A stretch of 64,000 nucleotides of DNA from JAFGVL01 sp963663245 (GTDB lineage: Bacteria; Bacteroidota; Bacteroidia; Bacteroidales; Paludibacteraceae): positions 2,418,001-2,482,000 of the forward strand of contig OY760143.1 of assembly GCA_963663245.1 (NCBI GenBank), written 5' to 3'. Positions 17,660-30,995 of this stretch are shown here, in pieces. The position numbers were made by a program, and so were the translations under genes. Position 1 is the stretch's first letter, and each line of letters opens with the position of its first letter. A model generated the notes under the pieces. The model saw only the letters and a program-made list of their open reading frames with translations. It was not told where the DNA came from and did no database searches.

Positions 17660-20600
17660 TTACTCCAAAATAAAATCAAACTGATTCTGTTTTTGCTTTT
17701 CCCTTAAAAATTGTTTTACCTGATCATTAAGCTCTACTTTAAAATTACGAGCATACATGTCTACTCCTATTTTTGTTTCACTATCTACTACATTTACATA
17801 TAGGTTTATTTTACCTTTATTTTTTTCATTATTTGCCATGTCTAATAGCTCATCAACAAACTGAGTATTTATATTTTCAAGAGGTAAATTAATGACCAAC
17901 TTCTGCAACAAAGAACTATCTAATTCATTCAACAAACTAATATTATTAATCTTAAACTCTAACTCAGGTTCATCTCCATTTCGATTACCCCATCTTCTTT
18001 CTTGAACTATTCCTTGAATCAAAACATTTAAATCTTTCTTAAAATATTTATGATAATCAATATAATCCTGTCCAAAAAGAAAAAATTCATATGTGCCATG
18101 ATAATCCTCTAATATAAATACACCGTATTGGTTCCCTTTTTTAGAAACACCTTCTCTAAAAGATGTAATTAGGCCTCCTATCTTCACACTCCTTCCTTTA
18201 ATCCTAGGCAACTCTTTTAAGTCAGTTGTCTTTGTATTGCAGTATTTATTCAATTCAATATAATATTCATCCAATGGATGAGCAGAAAGATAAATTCCTA
18301 CTAACTCTTTTTCTTTCTTTAGTCTTTCAATTGATGACCATTCTGGTACTTTAAGCAATTCTGGTTTTACAACTTCAACATCCATACTATCGCCAAAGAG
18401 TGTATTGCTTGTCATTGCCGTATCATTCTGAATCTTATTACCATATCTAATAATCGTATCTAGAAACAATTCATCATTAGCCGGATTAATCGCCATTAAC
18501 TGTTCTCTAGATACATTTTCAATACTATCAAAACCACCTGATAAAGCTAAACTTTCAAATGCTTTTTTATTGCATGAGTTTAAATTAACTCGCTCTACAA
18601 AATCATAAACGCTTTTATATTCACCATTTATTCTTTCATCAACAATTGCTTCTACAGCACCAGCTCCAACACCTTTAATTCCACCTAAACCAAATCGAAT
18701 CTCTCCTTTAGCATTCACCACAAAATCTAAAGCACTTTCATTGATATCTGGACCAAGTACAGGTATATCCAATAATTTACAGTCATCCATAAATTTTGTA
18801 ACCTCTGAAATATCATCTTTATTTCGTGTTAAATTTGCCGCCATATATTCAGCTGGATAGTGCGCTTTTAGATAAGCCGTTTGATAAGCAATCCAAGAAT
18901 AACAAGTAGCGTGAGATTTATTAAAAGCATATTTTGCAAATTCGGCCCAATCGGCCCATATTTTCTCTAACTTTGCTACAGGTGTAAAGCCTTTTTCTGT
19001 AGCTCCATTAATAAATTTAACCTTTAAGGCTTCCATCTTATCAATCATCTTTTTACCCATTGCTTTACGCAATTCATCTGATTGCCCTCGTGTAAATCCG
19101 GCTAAATCTCTACTTAAAAGCATGACCTGTTCTTGATAAACAGTAATCCCATAAGTATCTTTTAACCGCTCCTCCATCTCTGGAAAATCATATTCTATTT
19201 CCTCTTTCCCATGCTTACGGTTAACAAATTGAGGAATATATTGCATAGGACCAGGACGGTACAAGGCATTCATCGCGATCAAATCTTCAAAGCGAGTAGG
19301 TTGTAAATCTTTTAGATGTTTCTGCATTCCTGCAGACTCAAATTGAAATACACCAGAGGTTTGCCCCTTACTAAAAAGCTCGTAAGTTTTTTCATCATCT
19401 ATAGGAATAGTATCTATATCGATTTCTACTCCTTTTGACAACTTTATGTTTTTAACAGCTTCCTTTATAACAGAAAGTGTTTTTAAGCCCAAAAAATCCA
19501 TCTTAATCAGACCAATATCTTCAATCACCGAGCCCTCATACTGAGTAACAAAAAAATCTGGCTTGTTAGGATCTTTATCCTTTGCCGTACTTAAGGGAAC
19601 ATGATTAGTTAAATCATCAGCACCAATAATTACTCCACAAGCATGCACTCCTGTTTGCCTAACGGTACCTTCCAACATTTCAGCATACTTCATTGTGCTT
19701 CTCATGTTCTCATCACCTTGTTCAAGCTCTTTTCGTATTTCGGGAACATGCTTAATGCAATTAGCTATGTTAACTTTGGGGGCTTTCCCAGTAGCTTTTT
19801 CTTCAGGAAAACTTGTCGGAATAAGTTTCGTGATTCTCTCTGCATCTTGCAAAGGTAAACGTTGCACACGAGCTACATCTTTGATACTAGACTTAGTTGC
19901 CATAGTACCATAGGTGATAATTTGAGCTACTTTTTCTTTACCGTATTTTTCTGTTACCCATGTTAATACATCTCCACGACCTTCATCATCAAAATCTATA
20001 TCAATATCAGGCATGGAAATACGATCTGGATTTAGGAATCGCTCAAACAGCAAATCATATTTTAATGGGTCAATATCCGTAATACGCAAACAATAAGCTA
20101 CAACAGAACCTGCTGCAGAACCCCTTCCTGGGCCTACTGATACATCTTTATCTCTAGCAGCTTGAATGAAATCTTGCACAATCAAGAAATAGCCTGGAAA
20201 ACCCATATTCTTCATCGTATCTAACTCAAAATCTATGCGTTCTTGAGTTTCTGCAGGGTAACTATCTCCATATCTTTTTTTAGCTCCTAACAAGGTAAGC
20301 TCTCGTAAATAATCTGATTCTAGTTTTATACGAATAACTTTATCATAGCCACCCATTTTTTCATATCTGTCGGCAAATTCTTGTTGTAATTTATCCTCTG
20401 TATATTTTTGCTTATAGCCTTCTTCAGTTCCAAATCCTTCAGGAATAGGAAACATTGGCATCATAGCATCTGAATTTATACTATAATATTCTACTTTATT
20501 GGCAATTTCAAGAGTATTGGCTAAAACCTCTGGCATATCTGAGAAAATGGCAGCCATTTCCTCCGGCGTTTTAATCCACTCTTGCTTGGTGTATCGCATT

Positions 20601-21352
20601 CGATTTGGATCATCCAAATCTTTACCTGTACTTAAACAGATTAAACGTTCATGAGCCTCTGCGTGTTCTTCCTCCACAAAGTGAGCATCATTAGTCGCAA
20701 TTAGTTTAGTATTTGTTTTCTTAGCAATAGCAATTAAATGCTCTGCCACCTCCATCTGCTTTACATAAGTATTATAATCGGCATTAGGTTTTGTAGTTTT
20801 ATGTCGCTGTAATTCTAAATAATAATCATCTCCAAATATTTCTTTAAACCATAATACAGCCTCTTCTGCTTTATCTAAGTTGCCCTTCATTATATGCTGA
20901 GGAATTTCACCCCCTAAACAGGCCGAAGATATTATTAGACCTTCACTGTATTTTTTTAAAATCTCCTTATCTATTCTTGGACGGTAATAAAATCCATTAA
21001 TCCATGATTCTGAAACTAATTTACAAAGATTTTGATACCCTTTTTTGTTTTTAGCAAGAATTACTAAGTGATGTCCTCCTCTATCAACATCTTCCTTTTT
21101 ATTGCCACGAGCTACTCTTGCAACATAGGCCTCACATCCGATAATTGGTTTTATTTGATCAGCAGGATCTTTTCCTTTATTAACCTTACTCGTATAATCA
21201 AAGAACTCTTTCACCCCAAACATATTCCCATGATCAGTTAGTGCAACAGCTGGCATTCCAGAGGCTTGCACCTTATTAATCAAATTAGGAATTGATGACA
21301 TCCCATCTAACAGGGAGTAATGGGAATGGACGTGAAGATGAACGAAACTCAT
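17660..21352 (-). CDS. dnaE: DNA polymerase III subunit alpha
   Basis: Replicative polymerase catalytic subunit, 1230 residues. The N-terminal PHP domain begins HVHSHYSLLDG at 6-16; the palm catalytic motif PDIDIDFDDEGR lies near 447-458, with GPGRGSAAGSVVAYC just before it. The helix-hairpin-helix region (FGLGGIKGVGAGA) follows, and a C-terminal OB-fold region with KGRSVKIGGLITSFREG near 1000 completes the DnaE type 1 order. The protein ends in a short acidic tail. The start ATG is 96 nt downstream of the rRNA operon terminators. Confidence 0.97.
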   Translation of the reverse strand: MSFVHLHVHSHYSLLDGMSSIPNLINKVQASGMPAVALTDHGNMFGVKEFFDYTSKVNKGKDPADQIKPIIGCEAYVARVARGNKKEDVDRGGHHLVILAKNKKGYQNLCKLVSESWINGFYYRPRIDKEILKKYSEGLIISSACLGGEIPQHIMKGNLDKAEEAVLWFKEIFGDDYYLELQRHKTTKPNADYNTYVKQMEVAEHLIAIAKKTNTKLIATNDAHFVEEEHAEAHERLICLSTGKDLDDPNRMRYTKQEWIKTPEEMAAIFSDMPEVLANTLEIANKVEYYSINSDAMMPMFPIPEGFGTEEGYKQKYTEDKLQQEFADRYEKMGGYDKVIRIKLESDYLRELTLLGAKKRYGDSYPAETQERIDFELDTMKNMGFPGYFLIVQDFIQAARDKDVSVGPGRGSAAGSVVAYCLRITDIDPLKYDLLFERFLNPDRISMPDIDIDFDDEGRGDVLTWVTEKYGKEKVAQIITYGTMATKSSIKDVARVQRLPLQDAERITKLIPTSFPEEKATGKAPKVNIANCIKHVPEIRKELEQGDENMRSTMKYAEMLEGTVRQTGVHACGVIIGADDLTNHVPLSTAKDKDPNKPDFFVTQYEGSVIEDIGLIKMDFLGLKTLSVIKEAVKNIKLSKGVEIDIDTIPIDDEKTYELFSKGQTSGVFQFESAGMQKHLKDLQPTRFEDLIAMNALYRPGPMQYIPQFVNRKHGKEEIEYDFPEMEERLKDTYGITVYQEQVMLLSRDLAGFTRGQSDELRKAMGKKMIDKMEALKVKFINGATEKGFTPVAKLEKIWADWAEFAKYAFNKSHATCYSWIAYQTAYLKAHYPAEYMAANLTRNKDDISEVTKFMDDCKLLDIPVLGPDINESALDFVVNAKGEIRFGLGGIKGVGAGAVEAIVDERINGEYKSVYDFVERVNLNSCNKKAFESLALSGGFDSIENVSREQLMAINPANDELFLDTIIRYGNKIQNDTAMTSNTLFGDSMDVEVVKPELLKVPEWSSIERLKKEKELVGIYLSAHPLDEYYIELNKYCNTKTTDLKELPRIKGRSVKIGGLITSFREGVSKKGNQYGVFILEDYHGTYEFFLFGQDYIDYHKYFKKDLNVLIQGIVQERRWGNRNGDEPELEFKINNISLLNELDSSLLQKLVINLPLENINTQFVDELLDMANNEKNKGKINLYVNVVDSETKIGVDMYARNFKVELNDQVKQFLREKQKQNQFDFILE

Positions 21353-21448
21353 ATAACTAGATTATCAAATTGAAAGTGAAAGACAATAAAGATAAAGAAA
21401 GAGGAAGAAGTAAATGATAAATAAATGTAGAAGATATGAACAAAATAC

Positions 21449-21493
21449 CTTTTTACTGATCGGATGACTCAAAGTCATCCGATCAGTAAAAAG
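21449..21493. terminator. 21-bp perfect hairpin, second rrn terminator or REP-like element
   Basis: Two 21-nt arms pair perfectly around a CAA loop (core TGATCGGATGACT ... AGTCATCCGATCA), each arm ending in a run of five A or T. It can terminate transcription on both strands and isolates dnaE from the rRNA operon. The length and symmetry are also those of a dispersed repeat. Confidence 0.75.
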
Positions 21494-21505
21494 TACCAAA
21501 CGCAA

Positions 21506-21539
21506 AAATCCCCTCAACAAGTAAATGATGAGGGGATTT
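21506..21539 (-). terminator. primary terminator of the rRNA operon
   Basis: An 11-bp stem (AAATCCCCTCA with TGAGGGGATTT) and a 12-nt loop just downstream of 5S on the minus strand, followed by a T run. Confidence 0.85.
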
Positions 21540-21544
21540 GTAAA

Positions 21545-21653
21545 ACGGCGGTGACCTACTCTCCCACTTTTACGCAGTACCATCGGCGTGATTGGGCTTA
21601 ACTTCTCTGTTCGGGATGGGAAGAGGTGGAACCCCAACACTATAACCACCTAA
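21545..21653 (-). rRNA. rrf: 5S ribosomal RNA
   Basis: On the minus strand the sequence includes the conserved GGTTCCACCTCTTCCCATCC, CGAACAGAGAAGTTAAGC and CGCCGATGGTACTGC segments, closing with GTGGGAGAGTAGGTCACCGCC. About 109 nt; ends are estimated. It follows 23S by about 150 nt. Frames running through it are not genes. Confidence 0.93.
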
Positions 21654-21807
21654 ATTTCTTTAAGTGAAAAGTATTGAATTAAAAAAAGCAAATGTATTGA
21701 TAGCAACTATCAGCTTACACTTCTGATTTTCAACTGTTAACTTAACAAAAATGACTTATCGGAAAAGAAAAAATAGTAATATTAAAAAATACCATAGATA
21801 GAAGAAT

Positions 21808-24712
<2,905 letters not shown>

Positions 24713-24932
24713 TCATTATCTAATGATAAATAATGAGATTTCTATCGTATTATTTTTTACTACTCTTTTTCTTTCCAATATGTCAAAGATCTCTATTATA
24801 ATATACTTATTCCATTCTTAGTAATCCTGCTTAAATATAAACAGTAAACTAAATGGGTACATTATATTTTGTTACTAATCAATAATTTAATATTGAAAAG
24901 CTTAATAAAAAAATGCCATTGCATTTTACTAG

Positions 24933-25006
24933 TAGTCCCAGGCAGAGTTGAACTGCCGACCTCTACATTATCAGTGTAGCGCTCTAACCAACTGAGCTAT
25001 AGGACT
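24933..25006 (-). tRNA. tRNA-Ile (GAU)
   Basis: A 74-nt cloverleaf in the 16S-23S spacer: acceptor AGTCCTA pairs with TGGGACT (one G-U), the D arm contains AGCTCAGTTGGTTAGAGC, anticodon stem CTACA/TGTAG encloses CTGATAA with anticodon GAT, and the T arm reads GGCAGTTCAACTCTGCC. The discriminator is A. CCA is not encoded. No tRNA-Ala accompanies it. Confidence 0.95.
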
Positions 25007-25118
25007 GTCAATTCTAGCCACTACCGGGCATACAATTTAAAATTGTAAGATTAAAACAACAGAAAAAGTATTATAAAAGATTCCATCCATCTTCTATTCA
25101 ATCTTGAGTATCTTCTCT

Positions 25119-26645
<1,527 letters not shown>

Positions 26646-27067
26646 ATAAAAATCCTAATTTGCTCAAGACACCTAGATTTAAATAGTTGAAATTGATTTC
26701 TCTTTTACACTACTTTTTTTTGTCTGTTGTTCCAATTTTACAAAGATCGTTCTTAGGAAATTGTTTCCCTATATTAAAACCCAGGTTTATGATGTGTCTG
26801 GATAATAAATAAGGTTCCCTTATCGGTTGCTCTATTTCTATACTTTTCCCAAAGTTCGAGTAGAGTTACTTTTCTTTTAAATGCCCGTTACCAAATGAAA
26901 AACCCGTTGGTTTCTGCTTATATTTTAGTAAATCGGACTGCAAAGATAGATACATATTTTACATTAGCAATAGCTACCCCAATATTTTTTTGACTAAAAA
27001 CCACAATAAATTGCTTTTCTTCTAATTTTCAGATGGTTATAAATTGAAAAAAAAATAAAAAATATTA
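26646..27067 (-). other. rRNA operon leader and promoter-proximal spacer
   Basis: A 422-bp stretch without a gene. The part from about 26646 to 26934 should be the transcribed rrn leader on the minus strand; the remainder holds the promoter and the 3' trailer of prfB. A GATCTTTG at 26741-26748 (minus) is a one-mismatch promoter-like site. I see no small RNA or tRNA here. Confidence 0.6.
26941..26970 (-). promoter_or_regulatory. promoter of the rRNA operon
   Basis: On the minus strand, TTG (26970-26968), a 19-nt spacer and TATCTTTG (26948-26941) form the textbook Bacteroidota -33/-7 arrangement. Transcription should begin near 26934, about 290 nt before mature 16S. Confidence 0.8.
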
Positions 27068-28175
27068 TCATTCTGAATAGGACATTAAATATGCCTTAAT
27101 AAAAGGATCAATATTTCCGTCCATAACAGACTGAACATTGGAACTCTGATAATCTGTACGGTGATCTTTTACTCTTTTATCATCAAACACATAACTCCGA
27201 ATTTGAGAACCCCATTCAATTTTCTTTTTCCCTGCTTCAATTTCTTTTGAAGCGGCTCTTCTTTTTTCAAGCTCCATCTCATACAATTGAGATTTTAATA
27301 GTCTCATTGCATTGTCTTTATTTCCAAATTGCGATCGGCTTTCTGTATTCTCTATGGCAATTTCTCTTTCTTCTCCCGTAAGTTCATCTTTATAAGTATA
27401 GCGCAAACGAACTCCTGTTTCTACTTTATTTACATTCTGCCCCCCAGCACCTGAAGATCTAAATGTATCCCAAGTAACATCTGCAGGATTAACATCAATT
27501 TCAATTGAATCATCTACTAAAGGCACCACATAAACAGATGAGAAAGATGTCATTCTTTTTCCTTGAGCATTAAAAGGTGATACACGAACTAAGCGATGAA
27601 CTCCGTTTTCACTTTTCAAATAACCGAATGCCATATCACCTTCTACTTGCATAGTTACAGTTTTAATGCCTGCTTCTTCTCCATCTTGCCAATTAACAAT
27701 ATCAACTTTATATCCTTTATCATCACACCATCGTTGATACATTCGACATAGCATTGCAGCCCAATCCTGGCTTTCTGTGCCTCCTGCTCCTGCGACAACC
27801 TTTAAAACAGCGCCCAATCTATCCTCTTCTTTACCGAGCATATTTTTCAATTCTAAACCCTCTAATAAAGCGAGAGCTTGTTCATATGCCACATCAACTT
27901 CTTCCTCAGAGATTGCCTGTTCTTTGTAAAAATCAAAAGCTAGCACCAATTCATCAGAAGCTATTTTAACTTTACCATAACCATCAACCCATTGTTTAAT
28001 TGATTTGATTTTTTTCATCTGCACTTCTGCTTTTTTAGGATCGTCCCAAAAATCAGGAGCGTGTGTCCTTAACTCTTCTTCTTCAACTTCAATTAACTTA
28101 GCATCAATGTCAAAGATACCTCCTCAACGCTAACTCACGTTCTTGAATATTCTTAAGTGTTTCTATTGTTATCAT
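27068..28175 (-). CDS. prfB: peptide chain release factor 2, programmed +1 frameshift
   Basis: Releases peptides at UGA and UAA. The gene is in two frames: 21 codons from ATG 28175 (MITIETLKNIQERELALRRYL), an in-frame TGA at 28112-28110, then the +1 frame from 28111 (DIDAKLIEVEEEE ...) to 27068, giving 368 residues, normal for RF2. The main frame alone opens near 28024 and would lack the N-terminal helix. The RF2-specific anticodon-mimic SPF (RVSPFNAQGKR) and the catalytic GGQ (SSGAGGQNVNKV, near 242) are present. It has its own promoter at 28195-28202. RF2 controls its own synthesis by this shift when RF2 is scarce. Confidence 0.97.
28109..28124 (-). promoter_or_regulatory. RF2 recoding (+1 frameshift) site
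   Basis: On the minus strand: AGGAGG, TAT, the slippery CTT codon, the TGA stop and a following C, with the same spacing as in other bacterial prfB genes. The AGGAGG acts as an internal Shine-Dalgarno that promotes the shift. The site also contains TATCTTTG, a perfect -7 promoter box. Confidence 0.95.
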
Positions 28176-28194
28176 ATATTATTTATTTGGGGTG

Positions 28195-28202
28195 CAAAGA
28201 TA
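28195..28202 (-). promoter_or_regulatory. -7 promoter box of prfB
   Basis: TATCTTTG on the minus strand, 19 nt before the prfB ATG at 28175. Its presence there supports this upstream start. Confidence 0.75.
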
Positions 28203-28212
28203 AGCATAAAAA

Positions 28213-28235
28213 AAAGACCGCAAAATACGGCCTTT
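28213..28235 (-). terminator. terminator after the acyl-CoA synthetase gene
   Basis: Minus-strand AAAGGCCG and CGGTCTTT form an 8-bp stem with one G-U pair, followed by a run of T. It ends about 10 nt before the prfB -7 box, separating the two units. Confidence 0.75.
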
Positions 28236-28263
28236 CAACAAATACTATTTTAGCCTGTAACAT

Positions 28264-30075
28264 TTAGCCGTCTAAATACATCTTATCTATAAGTTTTTTA
28301 TATTTCTGTGAAATAACTTTTCTTTTTAATTTAAGAGTATTGGTTAGCTCTCCATTTTCTACAGAGAATACTTTTTTAATAAGTACAAAACGTTTCACTT
28401 GCTCATACCCTGCCATATCTTTCTGTAAATTATTTATTCTTTTAGCATAAAAACTAATCACATTTTTGTCTTTCAAGAGTTTATCAACACTTTCGCAATC
28501 AAGCTGTTCTTTTTTAGCCCATTTTATCAATTCAATAAAATTAGGAACAATAATAGCTGAAACGAAATTACGTTGATCTCCAATCGCAGCTAACTGATCA
28601 ATATACTTGTCTACAATTAAAACTTTCTCAATATACTGAGGGGCAATATATTTCCCATTAGATGTTTTAAAAAGATCTTTTATTCTTTCAGTTAGAGTAA
28701 GTATATTATTTTCTATTTTTCCAGCATCTCCTGTCCTAAAAAAACCATCTACAGTAAATGCTTCTTTGTTTATTTCTGGGTTGTTATAGTAGCCTTGAAT
28801 TACTATATCTCCTTTAATTAAAATCTCATTATCATGTCCAATTTTCACTTCTAACTCAGGAAGCACTTCACCGACAGTTCCTATCTTATATTTAGTTTCG
28901 GTAAAGCAAGTAACCGTTGCTGTAGTTTCAGTGAGACCATATCCATAGAGGATTGGGACTCCTATGCTCCTGAAAAAGATATTCATTTCATCCGATAAGG
29001 CTGCTCCAGCAGTAGGAAGAATTCTTGCATTCTCAAGTCCTAACTTCTTTTTTACTTTAGAAAAAATGAATTTATGCGCTAAGCGATAATTCATACGAAG
29101 CCAGAAAGAAGGTCTCCTCTCCAACCTTAAGTGATCTAAATTATATCGACTACCAACAGATACAGCCCACATTACAACGGCTTTCATAAGTGGATTGTAA
29201 TTATCCACTACCTCAATTATACCAGCAAAGACTTTCTCCCAAAAACGAGGCACCGAACACATTAAAGTAGGACGCACTTCTTGAATTGTTTGTTGAATAT
29301 CTTGAGGGACAAGATTAACATATATTTCAACTCCTTTCGAAAAGCACAAATACGACCACATACGTTCAAATATATGAGAAACGGGCAAAAAGCAAATTGA
29401 TTTATCTTGGTCATTAATAGAATTTAAACGGTAATCATTTAAACGAAGACCTGCTAAATAGTTCTTATGACTTAATACTGCTCCCTTAGAAGAACCAGTA
29501 GTCCCTGAAGTATATAAAATAGAAGCTACATCTTCTAGAGAAACATCTTCTCTACATTTTTCAACTTCAAAATGAGAATTAGAGGATTCTCCTAATTTTA
29601 CAAAATCAGAAAAAAATTGGACATTCTCATCATCAGCAATTAAAACATTCTTATCAAATACTATAATGTAATCAATCAGAGCGGAAGTCTTCATTATATC
29701 ATAAGCAATATCATACTGATACTGTTCTCCTACAAAAATTATCCTAGCACCAGCATCTCTTAATATAAACTCCACCTGACTTTCTGTGCTTGTTGCAAAT
29801 ATTGGTACAGTTACGCCTCTAATGCCAAATATTGCAAAATCGACTGTAAATGTTTCAGGCTTATTCTGAGAAAAAACTGCGACTTTATCCTCATTCCTCA
29901 ATCCAATATCAAACAAAGCCTTCGATGCCGATTTTACTTGCTTGGCTAAGCTAATCCACGACACTCCTTCCCATGTGTTATTCTCAATATTCTTATAATA
30001 CATGGCGTTTTTATCTCCATACTTCTGGGCTTGAAGAAATACCATTTCAGCAAAGTGAGGGTAGCTCATACTCAT
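28264..30075 (-). CDS. long-chain acyl-CoA synthetase (AMP-forming)
   Basis: A 603-residue ANL-superfamily enzyme of the long-chain fatty acid-CoA ligase type. Seen: the P-loop ILYTSGTTGSSKG near 187-199, the YGYGLTETTATVTCF motif near 375, the adenylate-contacting FFRTGDAGKIENN and the hinge LTERIKDLFKTSNGKYIAP. Length and LTERIKDLFKTSNGKY are typical of the Bacteroidota FadD/Faa group. It would activate exogenous or recycled fatty acids for beta-oxidation or lipid synthesis. The start may be ATG 30075 or 30069. Promoter at 30133-30140 and a terminator make it monocistronic. Confidence 0.9.
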   Translation of the reverse strand: MSMSYPHFAEMVFLQAQKYGDKNAMYYKNIENNTWEGVSWISLAKQVKSASKALFDIGLRNEDKVAVFSQNKPETFTVDFAIFGIRGVTVPIFATSTESQVEFILRDAGARIIFVGEQYQYDIAYDIMKTSALIDYIIVFDKNVLIADDENVQFFSDFVKLGESSNSHFEVEKCREDVSLEDVASILYTSGTTGSSKGAVLSHKNYLAGLRLNDYRLNSINDQDKSICFLPVSHIFERMWSYLCFSKGVEIYVNLVPQDIQQTIQEVRPTLMCSVPRFWEKVFAGIIEVVDNYNPLMKAVVMWAVSVGSRYNLDHLRLERRPSFWLRMNYRLAHKFIFSKVKKKLGLENARILPTAGAALSDEMNIFFRSIGVPILYGYGLTETTATVTCFTETKYKIGTVGEVLPELEVKIGHDNEILIKGDIVIQGYYNNPEINKEAFTVDGFFRTGDAGKIENNILTLTERIKDLFKTSNGKYIAPQYIEKVLIVDKYIDQLAAIGDQRNFVSAIIVPNFIELIKWAKKEQLDCESVDKLLKDKNVISFYAKRINNLQKDMAGYEQVKRFVLIKKVFSVENGELTNTLKLKRKVISQKYKKLIDKMYLDG

Positions 30076-30132
30076 TACTTTAAGTTGAATTAAATGCGTC
30101 TATTATTGAAAATTGGGGTTGGTACTTAAATA

Positions 30133-30140
30133 CAAATATA
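30133..30140 (-). promoter_or_regulatory. -7 promoter box of the acyl-CoA synthetase gene
   Basis: TATATTTG on the minus strand, 57 nt before the ATG at 30075. Confidence 0.65.
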
Positions 30141-30196
30141 GCAAAAACACTAATTAGTTTTACAGACGTAAAGACTATTTATTAAGAATTTAATAA

Positions 30197-30994
30197 TTAT
30201 AATTCTTTAAGGGGAGTTAACTCTTCTTCTGAAACATTTATCTCAGTACTTTCCCAGAAGAGAGGTTCTTCTTTTATTTTTTTAAGTGCTAATCTGGAAG
30301 CATTCTGTTGCGATTCTTTTTTGGAGTGACCTACTCCAGTACCCGCAGGACAACTATTAACAAGTATCCTCGTTTGAAATACCTGATTATTATCAGCACT
30401 AAGATATTCTTCAATAACATGAAAATCAACTGACACCTTGCTCTTCTGACTCCATTCAATCAGCTTTGACTTAAAGTTAACTTCCTTATATGCTGTTTTT
30501 TGCAAATCAATATGTTCTTCTAAAACACGTTTTTCGATAAACTGATAACATCTCTCATATCCTTGATCCAAATAAATTGCACCAATTAGAGCTTCAAATG
30601 CATTCCCCCAAATATTATTACTTTGAGGATTAGATGTCGGAGCCGCAACTACTAATTTATCTAGTCCTAGTTTAAGTGATATCTGATTTAACGACTCTCT
30701 TTGTACAATTCTTGAACGGACATTGGTAAGAAACCCTTCTCTTTTATATTTAAATTTATGATAAATAACCTCACTTACTACAGCACCAAGTATTGCATCT
30801 CCTAGAAACTCCAACCGTTCGTTATTAATATAACGCCCATCAGCATTTCTAACGGCTGTCGATTTATGCAAGAGAGCTAATTCATATAAATCAATATTCT
30901 TAGGGTAAAAACCCATTATTTTATACAACAAAAAGTGAGGCTCCTTACGATTAATCGTAAGGAGCCTCACTTTTTGTTTAAAGTATCTTATCAC
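30197..30994 (-). CDS. rnc: ribonuclease III
   Basis: Double-strand-specific endoribonuclease that processes rRNA precursors and structured mRNAs. It is 265 residues; the RNase III domain (about 33-170) has the signature NERLEFLGDA at 58-67 and the second acidic site GAIYLDQG, followed by a dsRNA-binding domain at about 184-250 (GVGHSKKESQQNASRLAL). I accept the GTG start at 30994, 1 nt after the fabF stop: the first 30 residues (KVRLLTINRKEPHFLLYKI, then MGFYPKNI) resemble, from memory, the N-terminal extension of Bacteroidota RNase III. The alternative start is ATG 30916, after the large palindrome that occupies codons 6-23. Last gene of acpP-fabF-rnc. Confidence 0.93.
   Translation of the reverse strand: MIRYFKQKVRLLTINRKEPHFLLYKIMGFYPKNIDLYELALLHKSTAVRNADGRYINNERLEFLGDAILGAVVSEVIYHKFKYKREGFLTNVRSRIVQRESLNQISLKLGLDKLVVAAPTSNPQSNNIWGNAFEALIGAIYLDQGYERCYQFIEKRVLEEHIDLQKTAYKEVNFKSKLIEWSQKSKVSVDFHVIEEYLSADNNQVFQTRILVNSCPAGTGVGHSKKESQQNASRLALKKIKEEPLFWESTEINVSEEELTPLKEL
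30927..30978. repeat. 52-bp perfect palindrome in the 5' coding region of rnc
   Basis: Every base from 30927 to 30952 pairs with its mirror position up to 30978. The centre is CGATTAATCG and the arms contain GTGAGGCTCCTTACGATT. Outer runs of A and T make it look like a bidirectional intrinsic terminator, yet it lies inside the rnc frame (codons 6-23) just after fabF. In RNA it would form a stem of about 24 bp with a UUAA loop, long enough to be an RNase III substrate. Confidence 0.9.
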
Positions 30995-30995
30995 T

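Noticed and set aside
26741..26748. GATCTTTG on the minus strand as a second rRNA promoter
   Set aside because: It misses the first T-A of TAnnTTTG and I see no TTG at the right distance; kept only as a remark in the leader entry.
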